A stretch of DNA of 39,392 nucleotides from Lysobacter dokdonensis DS-58 (GCF_000770795.1 NZ_JRKJ01000021.1:250001-289392); one strand, 5' to 3'. Counted from the stretch's first letter, positions 26,605 through 35,835 are shown. Notes: generated by a model not told the origin, from the letters alone. A program made the numbers and translations.

Positions 26605-27588
26605 ATGCGCACGCTCCTGCGTAGCTCTGCAATGACGCTCGCGTTGTTGCCCGCCTTCGCCCATGCCGGGCAATCCGACCTGGTGTGGCGCAACACCGCC
26701 ACCGGGCAAACCGTCCTCTGGAAATCGGCGAATGCCGCGCAAACCGTCGCGTTGCCGATCGTGCCCACGGCCTGGCGCATCGCCGCGGTCGCCGACTTCG
26801 ACGGCGACACCGTCGCGGACCTGCTCTGGCGCAACGCCGCCACGGGGCAGAACCGCATCTGGCGAATGGGCAACGCGCAGTTGCAGATCGTGGTGGCCAC
26901 GGTGGCCGCGCCGTGGGACATCGTCGGGGCAGGGGATTTCGATTACGACGGCGCCGCCGACATCCTGTGGCGCAACGCGGTCACGGGAGCCAACCGCATC
27001 TGGCGGTCGGGCAACGTCGCAACGCAGGTGGCACTGCCCTCGGTACTCAACGGATGGACCGTCGCGGGCGTCGGCGATTTCGATCTCGACCACTACGACG
27101 ACATCCTCTGGCGCAATGCGCGCACGGGCGCCAACACGGCTTGGCGTCGCGGGAACGCCGCGACGCAGCGACCGATCGCATCGGTCGGCAATCCGGCGTG
27201 GACCATCGCGGGCATTGGCGATTTCGGCGGCGATGGTGGCGACGACCTGCTGTGGCGCAACACCGCGACGGGCGAAAACATCGTCTGGCACAGCGCGTAT
27301 CCGAGCACCTTCACGACGCAGCGCCTGGCCAGCGTACCCAACATGGCGTGGCGCATCGCCGCTACTGGCGACTTCAACGGCGACGCGCGTGCCGACGTGT
27401 TGTGGCGCAACACCGCAACGGGCCAGGACACGGTGTGGCTCAGTGGACTGGCGGGGACGCAGGCGCCGTGCGCAACGGTGGCGAGTGCGCAATGGAGCGT
27501 CGTGGGCGCGGGCGAATTCGACGCACCGGCCGCGCCGCCCGAACCGCCACCGATGCCGCCGCCGTACCCGCCGCCGTATCCCTACTGA
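26605..27588 (+). CDS. secreted FG-GAP/VCBS-like repeat protein with Pro/Tyr tail
   Basis: 327 residues with a signal peptide (cleavage near AHA-G22). Six units with the core D-x-L-W-R-N-x-x-T-G-x-N occur with WRN at 28, 75, 122, 169, 217 and 266, a period of 47-49; each unit has a GDFDxDxxxD loop (ADFDGDTVAD, GDFDYDGAAD, GDFNGDARAD) of the calcium-binding type found in FG-GAP/VCBS beta-propellers. A partial seventh unit ends in GEFDAPA, then the C-terminus is a Pro/Tyr-rich tail (PPEPPPMPPPYPPPYPY). Such proteins are usually extracellular or surface proteins; no enzyme domain is present. ATG 26605 (GGAGA upstream) is preferred to ATG 26632. It is convergent with dnaG, with only 6 bp between stops. 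Confidence 0.85.
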   Translation: MRTLLRSSAMTLALLPAFAHAGQSDLVWRNTATGQTVLWKSANAAQTVALPIVPTAWRIAAVADFDGDTVADLLWRNAATGQNRIWRMGNAQLQIVVATVAAPWDIVGAGDFDYDGAADILWRNAVTGANRIWRSGNVATQVALPSVLNGWTVAGVGDFDLDHYDDILWRNARTGANTAWRRGNAATQRPIASVGNPAWTIAGIGDFGGDGGDDLLWRNTATGENIVWHSAYPSTFTTQRLASVPNMAWRIAATGDFNGDARADVLWRNTATGQDTVWLSGLAGTQAPCATVASAQWSVVGAGEFDAPAAPPEPPPMPPPYPPPYPY

Positions 27589-27594
27589 CCAGGC

Positions 27595-29319
27595 TCAGGC
27601 GCGCGTCATCAGCAAACCGCGCAGCTCGTCCTTGTCCTGGTCGTCGAGGGCGCCGGCCTGCTTCTTCGCCTGCAGTTCGTCGATGCGTTGCTGCACCGTC
27701 TGCTTTTCCAGTTGCGCCATCGTGTCGAGGAATTCGGTCTGCCACATGCCTTCGTCGCCAGGCAACGATTGCGTGGCGAGCTTGTGCAGGGCCGCGGCCT
27801 CTTCGCGTTCGCCGAAATGCTCGAGCACGCCGCCGGTGCGGATGTCGGGACGCTCGCGCACCAGGGCGACGAGTTCCGACAACAACTCGACGCCGGGCTG
27901 GCGCAACGCGGCGAAACGATAGGGCGGCTCCAGCGCGAGCGCGACCGACGGCTGCGCCAGCAACAAGGCGATCGCGCTGCGCACCAGGCTCCGCTTGGGG
28001 GCGGGGACGTTCGGTGCATTGCGCGCGCGCTGTGCCGGCACGTGCGTTTCCGGCCCGCTCGCGCGTGCACCGACGCCGGTGAGTTCGGTCAGGCGCTGCT
28101 TCATCAGATCGCCGAACGCACCGTCGGGGATCTGCGCGAGCAGCGGCTTGCAGCGCTCGGCCAAACGCGCCTTGCCGTCGAGGCTGCCCAGGTTCACGTC
28201 CGCGCTCATCTGCGAATAGAAGAACTCCGACAGCGGCATCGCCTGGCGCAAGCGCGCATCGAACCCGTCGCTGCCCTCCTTGCGCACGATGGTGTCGGGA
28301 TCCTCGCCGTCGGGCAGGAAGAGGAAGAAGGCCTGGCGGCCGTCCTTCATGCGCGGCAACACCGATTCGAGTGCCTTCCACGCCGCGCCGCGACCCGCGC
28401 GGTCGCCGTCGAAACAGAAGAACACGTCGGCCGCGTTGCGGAACAACAGTTCCGCGTGGTCCGGCGTGGTCGCCGTGCCGAGCGTGGCGACCGCCTGCGA
28501 CACGCCGTACTGCGCGAGCGCGACGACGTCCATGTACCCCTCGACGACGATGAGCCGGTCGAGCTTGCTGTTGACCTGGCGCGCCTGCCACAGGCCGTAC
28601 AACTCGCGGCCCTTGTGGAAGAGCGCGGTCTCCGGCGAGTTGAGGTATTTCGGCGAATCCTCGGGATCGAGCACGCGTCCGCCGAAGGCGATCGTGCGCC
28701 CGCGGCGGTCGGCGATGGGAAACATCAGCCGGTCGCGGAATTTGTCGTAGACGTGGCCCTTGTCGTTCTTCGAGAACATCCCGCCGCGCTCGAGCAACTG
28801 CATGCGGCGCTGATCCGTGCCGAGCGCATCGCGCAACGCATTGAAGCCATCGGGCGCGTAACCGATGCCGTAACGCTCGGCGATCTCCGGTGCAATGCCG
28901 CGTTTTTCGACATAGGCCCGCGCCTTGTCGCTGCCCGCCAGGTGCTTGCGGAAGAACTTCGCCGCCGCATCCAGTGCGGCGAACAGATCGGTGGTGTCGT
29001 GGTTTTCGTTCTTCTGCCGCGTGTCGCGCGGGATTTCCATCCCGACGCGCTTTGCGAGCTCGTCGACCGCGTCGAGGAATTCGAGGCGGTCGTAGTTCAT
29101 CAGGAACGAGATCGCGGTGCCGTGCGCGCCGCAACCGAAGCAGTGGTAGAACTGCTTGGTCGGCGAGACGGTGAAGCTCGCCGAGCGTTCGTCGTGGAAG
29201 GGGCAACGCGACGCGAATTCCTTGCCCTGGCGCTTGAGCGGCACGCGCGCGGCGATCACCTCGACGATATCGGTGCGCGCGAGCAGGTCGTCGATGAAAG
29301 CGTCGGGGATGCGGGCCAT
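27595..29319 (-). CDS. dnaG: DNA primase
   Basis: 574 residues. The N-terminal CHC2 zinc finger has C39, H42, C60 and C63 (CPFH and CFGC); the primase core and TOPRIM domain (about 110-370) hold E260 in LIVVEGYMDVV and D304-x-D306 in FCFDGDRAGRGAAW, plus the basic motif RDRLMFPI. The C-terminal helicase-binding region (about 430-574) is less conserved. DnaG makes the RNA primers for replication and binds DnaB. It is the third gene of rpsU-yqeY-dnaG. The ribosome-binding site is weak, as is common for dnaG, which is made in small amounts. Confidence 0.98.
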   Translation of the reverse strand: MARIPDAFIDDLLARTDIVEVIAARVPLKRQGKEFASRCPFHDERSASFTVSPTKQFYHCFGCGAHGTAISFLMNYDRLEFLDAVDELAKRVGMEIPRDTRQKNENHDTTDLFAALDAAAKFFRKHLAGSDKARAYVEKRGIAPEIAERYGIGYAPDGFNALRDALGTDQRRMQLLERGGMFSKNDKGHVYDKFRDRLMFPIADRRGRTIAFGGRVLDPEDSPKYLNSPETALFHKGRELYGLWQARQVNSKLDRLIVVEGYMDVVALAQYGVSQAVATLGTATTPDHAELLFRNAADVFFCFDGDRAGRGAAWKALESVLPRMKDGRQAFFLFLPDGEDPDTIVRKEGSDGFDARLRQAMPLSEFFYSQMSADVNLGSLDGKARLAERCKPLLAQIPDGAFGDLMKQRLTELTGVGARASGPETHVPAQRARNAPNVPAPKRSLVRSAIALLLAQPSVALALEPPYRFAALRQPGVELLSELVALVRERPDIRTGGVLEHFGEREEAAALHKLATQSLPGDEGMWQTEFLDTMAQLEKQTVQQRIDELQAKKQAGALDDQDKDELRGLLMTRA

Positions 29320-29368
29320 CTGCGTGAGGATGCCACGCGGCGTGCGCGGGCGCCGCCGGTGCGTGCGA

Positions 29369-29818
29369 TCAGCCGCCGGACAGGCGGCGCTTCACGATCG
29401 AGGAGACCTCGCCCATGTCGGCCTTGCCGGCCAGGCGCGGCTTGAGCACGCCCATCAACTTGCCGATGTCGCCCGGGCCCGCGGCACCGCTCTCGCGCAC
29501 CGCGGCGTCGATGGCGTCCTCGATCTCGGCTTCCGACATGCGGGCCGGGAGGTAGTGCTCGATGATCGCGATTTCGGCGCGCTCGATGCCCGCGAGATCC
29601 TCGCGGCCCGCGGCGTCGTACTGCGATACCGAATCGCGGCGCTGCTTGACCATCTTGTCGAGGACGGCGATGACCTGGGCGTCGTCGAGGGTGACGCGCT
29701 CGTCGACTTCCTTCTGCTTGATCGCGGCGTTGATCAGGCGGATGACGCCCAGGCGTTCCTTCTCGCCGGACTTCATCGCGGCCTTCATGTCGTCGGTCAG
29801 CTGGTTCTTCAGGCTCAT
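29369..29818 (-). CDS. yqeY: GatB/YqeY domain-containing protein
   Basis: 149 residues, the typical length of the YqeY family, related to the tRNA-binding tail of GatB. Signatures are LGVIRLINAAIKQKEVDER at 23-41, EIAIIEHYLPARMSEAEI and GKLMGVLKPRLAGKADMG near the C-terminus. The cellular role is not settled; a tRNA- or translation-linked role is assumed. AAGGAG lies 8 bases before the ATG. Its place between rpsU and dnaG is common in gammaproteobacteria and beyond. Confidence 0.95.
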   Translation of the reverse strand: MSLKNQLTDDMKAAMKSGEKERLGVIRLINAAIKQKEVDERVTLDDAQVIAVLDKMVKQRRDSVSQYDAAGREDLAGIERAEIAIIEHYLPARMSEAEIEDAIDAAVRESGAAGPGDIGKLMGVLKPRLAGKADMGEVSSIVKRRLSGG

Positions 29819-29873
29819 GGGGTGCTCCTTGCGAGGCGGCGCATCATCGCGCGATGGGCGCCGCAGAAATGCG

Positions 29874-29905
29874 AAAAGCCGGCGGCGCTTGGGGCGCGGC
29901 CGGCT
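29874..29905 (-). terminator. probable partial terminator between rpsU and yqeY
   Basis: Read on the minus strand, AGCCGGC, a one-base mismatch, GCGC, a short loop, GCGC and GCCGGCT form a stem followed by TTTT (29877-29874). A terminator after rpsU is known in the E. coli macromolecular synthesis operon, where it lets S21 be made in much larger amount than primase; the same purpose is inferred here. Confidence 0.65.
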
Positions 29906-29959
29906 TCGCGAGATGCTGCGACTGGAACGGGCGGGGCGAGGACTCGCCGCCGCGACCGA

Positions 29960-30175
29960 TCAGTACAGGCGCTGGCGCTTGGTGACGTCGCGCGAGGTGC
30001 GACGGGCCTGGCGCTTCACCGCGGCGGCGGCCTTGCGCTTGCGTTCCTGCGTCGGCTTCTCGTAGAACTCGCGCTTGCGGGTCTCGGCGAGTACGCCGGC
30101 CTTCTCGCAGGTGCGCTTGAAGCGGCGCAGGGCAAACTCGAAAGGCTCGTTTTCGCGGACTTTGACGCTCGGCAT
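29960..30175 (-). CDS. rpsU: 30S ribosomal protein S21
   Basis: 71 residues, the standard length. [20 protein letters not shown] at the start, then [29 protein letters not shown] and a basic tail ending RQRLY are fully typical. S21 joins the 30S subunit late and aids initiation. An in-frame ATG 16 codons upstream would add a non-homologous extension and is rejected. First gene of rpsU-yqeY-dnaG and divergent from tsaD. Confidence 0.98.
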   Translation of the reverse strand: MPSVKVRENEPFEFALRRFKRTCEKAGVLAETRKREFYEKPTQERKRKAAAAVKRQARRTSRDVTKRQRLY

Positions 30176-30245
30176 ACGGTTTCTCGGTCTTCTGTTTGGG
30201 TTGCTGCACAAGTGGACGACCACCGGGCAGACCCGGGGAGCCGCG

Positions 30246-30276
30246 TATGATAGCCGCGTCCCTTCCGCAGGCGCAA
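30246..30276. promoter_or_regulatory. divergent promoter region of rpsU and tsaD
   Basis: On the minus strand TTGCGC (30276-30271), an 18-base spacer and TATCAT (30252-30247) resemble a sigma-70 promoter for rpsU with a leader of about 65 bases. Overlapping it on the plus strand, TATGAT (30246-30251) could be the tsaD -10 element; no good -35 was found for tsaD. The two -10 elements share five bases, so the promoters would compete. Confidence 0.5.
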
Positions 30277-30324
30277 CCGCGCGGCGGACTGTAATTCACG
30301 GTTTGCGGGCCCCATCTGCCTCCC

Positions 30325-31368
30325 ATGCGCGTCCTCGGCATCGAAACCTCCTGCGACGAAACCGGCGTGGCCGTCTACGACACCGCGCGCCCGGGGCCCG
30401 ACGGCCTGCGCGCGCACGCCGTCTACAGCCAGATCGCCCTGCACGCCGAATACGGCGGCGTGGTGCCCGAACTGGCCAGTCGCGACCACGTCCGCAAGCT
30501 CCTGCCCCTTATCCGCCAGACGCTGGGGGAGGCCGGCCTGTCGACCGCTGACCTCGACGGCGTGGCCTATACCGCGGGCCCGGGGCTGGTCGGCGCGCTG
30601 CTCGTGGGCGCCGGCGTGGCCCGTTCGCTGGCCTGGGCGCTCGACGTGCCCGCCATCGGCGTCCATCACATGGAAGGACACCTGCTGGCGCCCCTGCTGG
30701 AGGATCCGGACCTGGAGCCCCCCTTCGTGGCCCTGCTGGTCTCCGGCGGGCACACGCAATTGGTCGGCGTCGATGCCATCGGCCGCTACCGGCTGTTGGG
30801 CGAGACCCTCGACGACGCCGCGGGCGAGGCCTTCGACAAGACGGCCAAGCTCATGGGCCTGCCGTATCCGGGCGGCCCGCAATTGGCGAAGCTCGCCGAA
30901 ACCGGCCGGCCCGGCACCTTCAAGTTCGCGCGGCCGATGACCGATCGCCCCGGCCTGGATTTCAGTTTCAGCGGCCTGAAGACGCAGGTGCTGCTGGCCT
31001 GGCGCGACAGCGACAAGGCCGATTCGACGAAGGCCGACATCGCGCGCGGCTTCGAGGACGCGGTGGTCGATACGCTCGCGATCAAGTGCCAGCGCGCGCT
31101 GGACGCGGCGGGCTGCGACACGCTCGTCGTCGCCGGCGGCGTCGGCGCGAACAAGCGCCTGCGCGAAAAACTCCACGCCATCGCGGACAAGCGCGGCGGC
31201 CGCGTGTGCTTCCCGCGTCCGTCGCTGTGCACCGACAACGGCGCGATGATCGCCTTCGCCGGCGCGCTGCGGCTCCAGGCTGGCCAGAACAGCGGACGCG
31301 AAGTGCACGTGCAACCGCGCTGGGATATGGCATCGTTGCCCGCCGTCCCGCCCGCGACCACCGCATGA
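30325..31368 (+). CDS. tsaD: tRNA N6-adenosine threonylcarbamoyltransferase
   Basis: 347 residues, the ASKHA-fold catalytic subunit that, with TsaB and TsaE, moves the threonylcarbamoyl group to A37 of ANN-decoding tRNAs. Iron ligands H115, H119 and D304 (HHMEGHL and CTDNGAM) have the same spacing as in E. coli. Other motifs: [55 protein letters not shown] and [12 protein letters not shown]. Its stop overlaps the folB start as ATGA. The tsaD-rpsU divergent pair is a widespread arrangement. Confidence 0.98.
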   Translation: MRVLGIETSCDETGVAVYDTARPGPDGLRAHAVYSQIALHAEYGGVVPELASRDHVRKLLPLIRQTLGEAGLSTADLDGVAYTAGPGLVGALLVGAGVARSLAWALDVPAIGVHHMEGHLLAPLLEDPDLEPPFVALLVSGGHTQLVGVDAIGRYRLLGETLDDAAGEAFDKTAKLMGLPYPGGPQLAKLAETGRPGTFKFARPMTDRPGLDFSFSGLKTQVLLAWRDSDKADSTKADIARGFEDAVVDTLAIKCQRALDAAGCDTLVVAGGVGANKRLREKLHAIADKRGGRVCFPRPSLCTDNGAMIAFAGALRLQAGQNSGREVHVQPRWDMASLPAVPPATTA

Positions 31369-31721
31369 CCGACTCCGTCTTCATCGAAGGCCTGCAGATC
31401 GACACGCTGATCGGCATCTACGATTGGGAGCGCCGCATCCGGCAACCGCTCGTGTTCGACGTCGAGATGGAATTCGACAACCGCAAGCCCGCGGCCACCG
31501 ACGCCATCGCGGACACGCTCGACTACAAGGCAGTGAGCAAGCGCCTGATCGCGTACGTGTCGGCGTCCGAATTCGGCCTGGTGGAAACCCTCGCGGAACG
31601 GTGCGCGGAACTGATCCTCGCCGAATTCCCCGTCGCCCGCCTGCGCCTGAAACTGAGCAAACCCGGCGCCGTGCGCGGCGCGCGCGCGGTGGGCGTGCGC
31701 ATCGAGCGCAGCCGCGCGTGA
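31365..31721 (+). CDS. folB: dihydroneopterin aldolase
   Basis: 118 residues, the usual length. It cleaves 7,8-dihydroneopterin to 6-hydroxymethyl-dihydropterin and glycolaldehyde in folate synthesis. Motifs: [20 protein letters not shown] with the conserved E22, [24 protein letters not shown] and the catalytic K99 in [12 protein letters not shown]. It overlaps tsaD by 4 bp at its start and folK by 4 bp (GTGA) at its end, so the three are translationally coupled. Confidence 0.96.
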   Translation: MTDSVFIEGLQIDTLIGIYDWERRIRQPLVFDVEMEFDNRKPAATDAIADTLDYKAVSKRLIAYVSASEFGLVETLAERCAELILAEFPVARLRLKLSKPGAVRGARAVGVRIERSRA

Positions 31722-32200
31722 GCAGCAAGGCGTATCTCAGCCTCGGCAGCAACGTCGATCCCGAGCGGCATTTGCGTTCGGCCCTCGCCGCGCTGCGTGC
31801 GCGCTTCGGCGACGTCGCCGTCTCGCCGGTGTATCGCGTGCCGGCGGTCGGCTTCGAGGGCCCGGATTTCCTCAACGCCGCGGCGGTCATCGAGACGGAC
31901 CTGGATCCGTTCGCGCTCGTCGAATGGCTGCGCGATCTCGAACGCGACAACGGCCGCATCCGCGGGCACGTGAAGTTCAGCGACCGCACGCTCGATGTCG
32001 ATCTCGTGTATTTCGACGATGTCGTGCTCGATCTCCCGCAGTTGCAATTGCCGCGCCCCGAATTGCGCCATGCCTTCGTGCTGAAGCCATTGGCCGACAT
32101 CGCGCCGGCGTTCGTCGATCCCGTGCGGAACGTCTCGTTGGCCGACTTGTGGCGCGCGCATCCCGAATTCGGCGACACGCTGGAAACGGTGGCGCTTTAG
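31718..32200 (+). CDS. folK: 2-amino-4-hydroxy-6-hydroxymethyldihydropteridine diphosphokinase
   Basis: 160 residues from a GTG start inside the folB stop (GTGA). It pyrophosphorylates the pterin made by FolB. Visible signatures are LSLGSNVDPERHLRSAL, YRVPAVGFEGPDFLNAA and DRTLDVDLVYFDD, the last carrying the paired metal-binding aspartates. The usual GPR before TLDLDL is replaced by SDR, and the ATP-binding loop is shorter than in E. coli; the C-terminal HAFVLKPLADIAP is normal. The tail overlaps the convergent pteridine reductase gene by 4 bp. Confidence 0.92.
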   Translation: MSSKAYLSLGSNVDPERHLRSALAALRARFGDVAVSPVYRVPAVGFEGPDFLNAAAVIETDLDPFALVEWLRDLERDNGRIRGHVKFSDRTLDVDLVYFDDVVLDLPQLQLPRPELRHAFVLKPLADIAPAFVDPVRNVSLADLWRAHPEFGDTLETVAL

Positions 32201-32937
32201 CCTTCCAGTGTGCGCCCGCCGTCGAGGCGTACCACCTGGCCGGTCATGTACGTGGCCTCGCGCAACAACCAGCGCACGGTCTCCGCGATTTCCTCCGGCG
32301 TGCCCGTGCGATGCAGCGGCGTGCGGTCGAGCATCGCCTGCTTGGCTGCATCGTCCTTGCCGTCGTCGGGCCACAGGATCGCGCCGGGCGCGATCGCGTT
32401 GACGCGCACCTGCGGCGCCAGTTCCAGCGCGAGCGCGCCCGTCATGTGCACCAGCGCGGCCTTGCTCATGCCGTAGAGCGTGTGCGAGCGCAGCGGCCGC
32501 TCGGCGTAGATGTCGGCCATGTTCACGATGGCGCCTTGCGTCATCCGCAGATGCGGGGCGGCGGCTTGCGAGAGGAAGAACGGCGCGCGCGCATTGGCGT
32601 TGAACAGCGCATCCCACTGGTCGAGCGTCGCCTGGCCGACGGGCGTGGCGAAAAACGACGAAGCGTTGTTCACCAGCGCATCGAGGCGGCCGAAGCGGCC
32701 GATCGTGTGGGCGATCAGTTCGGGGAGGCGATCGAACTGCGCGAGGTCGGCCTGCAAAACAAGCGTGGAGCCCTTGCGTGCCCCATCGAGTTCGGCGGCG
32801 AGCGCGTCGGCGGCATCGCGCGAGGCATGGCAGTGGATCGCGACGTCGAACCCGTCCGCATGCAGCCGGCGCACGATGGCCGCGCCCAGGCGGCGGGCGC
32901 TGCCGGTGATCAGGGCGACGGGACGGGCGATCGTCAT
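32197..32937 (-). CDS. pteridine reductase (short-chain dehydrogenase family)
   Basis: 246 residues. The cofactor motif TGSARRLG (11-18) has the TGxxxRxG form that marks pteridine reductases and indicates NADPH. The catalytic set D142, Y155 and K159 (ADIYAERP, LYGMSK) matches PTR1, where aspartate replaces the serine of ordinary short-chain dehydrogenases with the same 13-residue spacing. NNASSFF (90-96) is the conserved NNAS region. It should reduce dihydropterins or dihydrofolate. Its location tail-to-tail with folB-folK supports a pterin/folate role. The overlap with folK is 4 bp (TTAG). Confidence 0.93.
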   Translation of the reverse strand: MTIARPVALITGSARRLGAAIVRRLHADGFDVAIHCHASRDAADALAAELDGARKGSTLVLQADLAQFDRLPELIAHTIGRFGRLDALVNNASSFFATPVGQATLDQWDALFNANARAPFFLSQAAAPHLRMTQGAIVNMADIYAERPLRSHTLYGMSKAALVHMTGALALELAPQVRVNAIAPGAILWPDDGKDDAAKQAMLDRTPLHRTGTPEEIAETVRWLLREATYMTGQVVRLDGGRTLEG

Positions 32938-32993
32938 GGGCGCTTGCGGTCCTTCCGGCTATCCTGCCGGCATTGTCGATGTATTTGCCGTCC

Positions 32994-34199
32994 ATGTCCG
33001 CAACGCCGGAATCACACGCCGCCCTCCCCGCGCCCGACGCCGACGCGCTCGCCCACAGCGAGCGCCTGCGCACCGCCCTCCAGGCACACATCCATGGCGC
33101 GGGCGGCGCGATCCCGTTCTCGCGCTTCATGGAGCTGAGCCTCTACGCACCGGGGCTGGGCTATTACAGCGCGGGCGCGACCAAGTTCGGCGCCAGCGGC
33201 GACTTCGTCACCGCGCCGGAACTCGGCCCGTTGTTCGCCGCGTGCGCGGCCGACAGCTTCGCGCCGGTGTTGCAGCAGTTGGGCCCGCAGGCGGACATCG
33301 TCGAGCTCGGTGGCGGCAGCGGCGCCTTCGCCGAAGTCGCACTGAAGAAACTCCTCGCGGCCGACGCGCTACCCGCGCGCTACGCGATCCTCGAGCCCAG
33401 CGCCGACCTGCGCCAACGTCAACAGGAGCGCTTGCGCGAACGGCTCAACCCGTTGCTCTACGACCTGGTCGAATGGCTCGATGCGCCGCCGCAGGACGCG
33501 TGGAGCGGCGTGCTGTTCGCCAACGAGGTGATCGATGCGCTGCCGACGCCGCGCTTCACGCTGCGCGACGGCGAAGTGTTCGAAGAACACGTCGCGCTCG
33601 ATGGCGAAGGCCGCTTCATCCGCACCGACCGCCCGGCCGATGCACTGCTCGCCGCCGCGGTGCGCCATGTCGAACGCCAGCGCGACGAACCGTTCCCCGA
33701 CGGCTATCGCTCCGAACTGTTGCCGCAGTTGCCGTACTGGATCCAGGCGGTGATCGGCGGATTGCGCAGTGGCGCGATGTTGTTCATCGATTACGGGTAT
33801 CCACGCCGCGAGTTCTATTCCGCGCAACGCACCAACGGCACGCTGCGCGCGTTCCGCCGCCATCGCATGGTGGAGGACGTGTATGCGTTGCCGGGTTTGC
33901 AGGACATCACCGCGTCGGTGGATTTCACCGCGCTTGCCGAAGCGGGCACGGGTGCCGGCTTCGACCTCGCCGGTTATTGCACGCAGGGCAGTTTCCTCAT
34001 CGGCAACCGGCTCGAGCACAACCTCGCCGCCGCCGAAGCGCGCGCGCACGACGAAGCGCAACGCTATCGCCTCCGGCAGGAAGCCAAGCACCTCACCTTG
34101 CCCGGCGAAATGGGCGAACGCTTCCAGGCGATGGGCTTCCAGCGCGATGTCGAATTCGGCGCGGCCTTCCTCGTCGGCGACCTGAGCTGGCGCTTGTGA
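32994..34199 (+). CDS. MidA/NDUFAF7-type SAM-dependent methyltransferase
   Basis: 401 residues from the ATG chosen here. The SAM-binding motif is VELGGGSGAFAE, followed by YAILEPSADLRQRQ; other family marks are PFSRFMELSLYAPGLGYYS at the N-terminus, GDFVTAPELGPLFA, NEVIDALP and MLFIDYGYPRREFY. The mitochondrial relative NDUFAF7 methylates an arginine of complex I; the bacterial substrate is not established. Start codons are uncertain: ATG 32979 and TTG 32973 are in frame and none has a clear ribosome-binding site. TATCCT at 32960-32965 may be the -10, which would give a nearly leaderless transcript. The stop overlaps the next start by one base. Confidence 0.9.
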   Translation: MSATPESHAALPAPDADALAHSERLRTALQAHIHGAGGAIPFSRFMELSLYAPGLGYYSAGATKFGASGDFVTAPELGPLFAACAADSFAPVLQQLGPQADIVELGGGSGAFAEVALKKLLAADALPARYAILEPSADLRQRQQERLRERLNPLLYDLVEWLDAPPQDAWSGVLFANEVIDALPTPRFTLRDGEVFEEHVALDGEGRFIRTDRPADALLAAAVRHVERQRDEPFPDGYRSELLPQLPYWIQAVIGGLRSGAMLFIDYGYPRREFYSAQRTNGTLRAFRRHRMVEDVYALPGLQDITASVDFTALAEAGTGAGFDLAGYCTQGSFLIGNRLEHNLAAAEARAHDEAQRYRLRQEAKHLTLPGEMGERFQAMGFQRDVEFGAAFLVGDLSWRL

Positions 34200-34621
34200 T
34201 GCGCTGGCCGGGGTCGCGGGCCGCGAAGCCTTTCGCGCGGCCGCAGCGGTGGCTCGGGATCTGGTGGGGCATGATCGCGGTGGTGATCGTCGGGTCGCTG
34301 CTGCCGGCGTTGTTGCTCCCGGACCTGCCGGCGGGCAGCGACAAGATCGAACATCTGCTGGGCTACGCGATCCTGGCGGCGATGGCCGTGCAGGTGTTCG
34401 CGGGGTGGCGCGCGTTGACCGCCGCGGCGGTGTTCCTCGTGGCGCTCGGCGTCGGGATCGAAGTCGCTCAGGACGTGCTGACGACGACGCGCGCGATGGA
34501 CGCGATGGATGCGGTCGCGAATACGTGCGGAGTTGTGTTGGGCGCTGCGAGCGCACTGACGCCGCTGCGCGATGCGCTGTTGCGGGCGGACCAGCGTTAC
34601 GAGGCGTCTTCGCGGCGCTGA
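34199..34621 (+). CDS. VanZ-family membrane protein
   Basis: 140 residues, four membrane helices (about 19-41, 53-70, 73-90, 105-122). [15 protein letters not shown] and GIEVAQDV carry the conserved H and E-x-x-Q features of VanZ-like proteins, whose biochemical role is unclear despite the name taken from teicoplanin resistance. TGATG couples it to the methyltransferase. Its last 25 bp overlap the convergent cca gene. Confidence 0.85.
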   Translation: MRWPGSRAAKPFARPQRWLGIWWGMIAVVIVGSLLPALLLPDLPAGSDKIEHLLGYAILAAMAVQVFAGWRALTAAAVFLVALGVGIEVAQDVLTTTRAMDAMDAVANTCGVVLGAASALTPLRDALLRADQRYEASSRR

Positions 34622-35835
34622 CGCGCGGCACCGATCGCGCGGATGCGCGCCTTCGCCAACGCTTCGCCCAACGCCGGGCCTTCGAGTCCTTCGCGCGCCA
34701 CGTCCGCCGCGCGCACCGATTGCGCGACGTCGAGCAACCGCATCAGTTCCTCGCGCTGCGGATAGGCGACGTCCTGCAATCCCGCGCGCCCGCGCTTGTC
34801 GGCTTCGCACACCAGGCCGAGTTGCGCGATGCGCGCCGGTTGGCGGAAGCCGTCGCAGCGTTGCAGCAACTCGTGCACGGTGCGGTCGCGCAATTCGAGC
34901 AGGCGATGCACGTTGAGATGCTCGCGGCACGCGATCTTCGCCAGGTCGCGATGCTGGAAGGGCACCTTCAACCGATCGCATAGCGCGCGCAGGGGCGCGA
35001 GGCCCGCGTGTTCGTGGCCCAGGTGCTTCGGCAGCACGTCCTCGGGCGTCAGCGCCTTGCCGAGATCGTGCACGAGCGCCGCGAAACCGACGACCGCATC
35101 GCCGGGCGCCAGGCGGGCGGCCATGTCGCAGACCAGTTCGATATGCACGCCCGTATCGACTTCCGGGTGGTACTCCGCGCGCTGCGGCACGCCGTACAAC
35201 GCGTCGATCTCGGGCAACACGACGGCCAGGGCGCCGCATTCGCGCAACGTGCGCAGGAACGCCGAAGGCGTTTTCGACGCCAGTGCGCGCACGAGTTCCT
35301 GCCACACGCGTTCGGGTACGAGGTCGGCCATCTCGCCCGACGCCACGATCTGCCGCATTAGCGTCATCGTCTCGGGCGCGACGGTGAAGCCCAGGGCCGC
35401 GAAGCGCGCCATGAACCGCGCCGCGCGCAACACGCGCAAGGGATCTTCGACGAACGCGGGGCCCACGTGCCGCAGCACGCGATGCTCGAGGTCGCGCGCG
35501 CCATGCCAGGGATCGACGAGCGTGCCGTCGTCGCGCTGCGCGATCGCGTTGATCGTGAAGTCGCGGCGCTGCAGGTCTTCCTCGAGCGTCACGCCCGGAT
35601 CGGCATCGACGACGAAACCGCGATAGCCGCGGCCGGATTTGCGCTCGGTGCGCGCGAGTGCGTACTCCTCGCCCGTCTGCGGATGCAGGAAGACCGGGAA
35701 GTCGCGCCCGACCCCCTTGAACCCCCGGGCGAGCATCTGTTCCTGCGTGGCGCCGACGACGACGAAATCACGGTCGCCCGCCGGCAGCCCGAGCAAGCGA
35801 TCCCGCACCGCACCGCCGACGAGATAAGTCTCCAT
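34597..35835 (-). CDS. cca: multifunctional CCA-adding enzyme (tRNA nucleotidyltransferase)
   Basis: 412 residues, like the E. coli enzyme that adds or repairs the tRNA 3' CCA end. The nucleotidyltransferase head has YLVGGAVRD (4-12) and DRDFVVVG with metal ligands D21 and D23; [10 protein letters not shown] (90-99), the [12 protein letters not shown] element (130-141) and DLVPERVW follow. A complete HD domain (H256-D257 in VHDLGK, then HEHAG) indicates the phosphatase/phosphodiesterase activities seen in gammaproteobacterial members. The gene begins 16 bp after slt on the same strand, without an obvious ribosome-binding site. Confidence 0.97.
   Translation of the reverse strand: METYLVGGAVRDRLLGLPAGDRDFVVVGATQEQMLARGFKGVGRDFPVFLHPQTGEEYALARTERKSGRGYRGFVVDADPGVTLEEDLQRRDFTINAIAQRDDGTLVDPWHGARDLEHRVLRHVGPAFVEDPLRVLRAARFMARFAALGFTVAPETMTLMRQIVASGEMADLVPERVWQELVRALASKTPSAFLRTLRECGALAVVLPEIDALYGVPQRAEYHPEVDTGVHIELVCDMAARLAPGDAVVGFAALVHDLGKALTPEDVLPKHLGHEHAGLAPLRALCDRLKVPFQHRDLAKIACREHLNVHRLLELRDRTVHELLQRCDGFRQPARIAQLGLVCEADKRGRAGLQDVAYPQREELMRLLDVAQSVRAADVAREGLEGPALGEALAKARIRAIGAARQRREDAS

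Noticed and set aside
32979-33010. Translation start of the MidA-type methyltransferase at ATG 32979 or TTG 32973
   Set aside because: Possible, but the extra residues precede the conserved region and have no ribosome-binding site; ATG 32994 was kept with uncertainty stated.
34199-34621. VanZ name suggesting glycopeptide resistance
   Set aside because: No vanHAX-type genes are present and VanZ-like proteins are widespread without a link to resistance.
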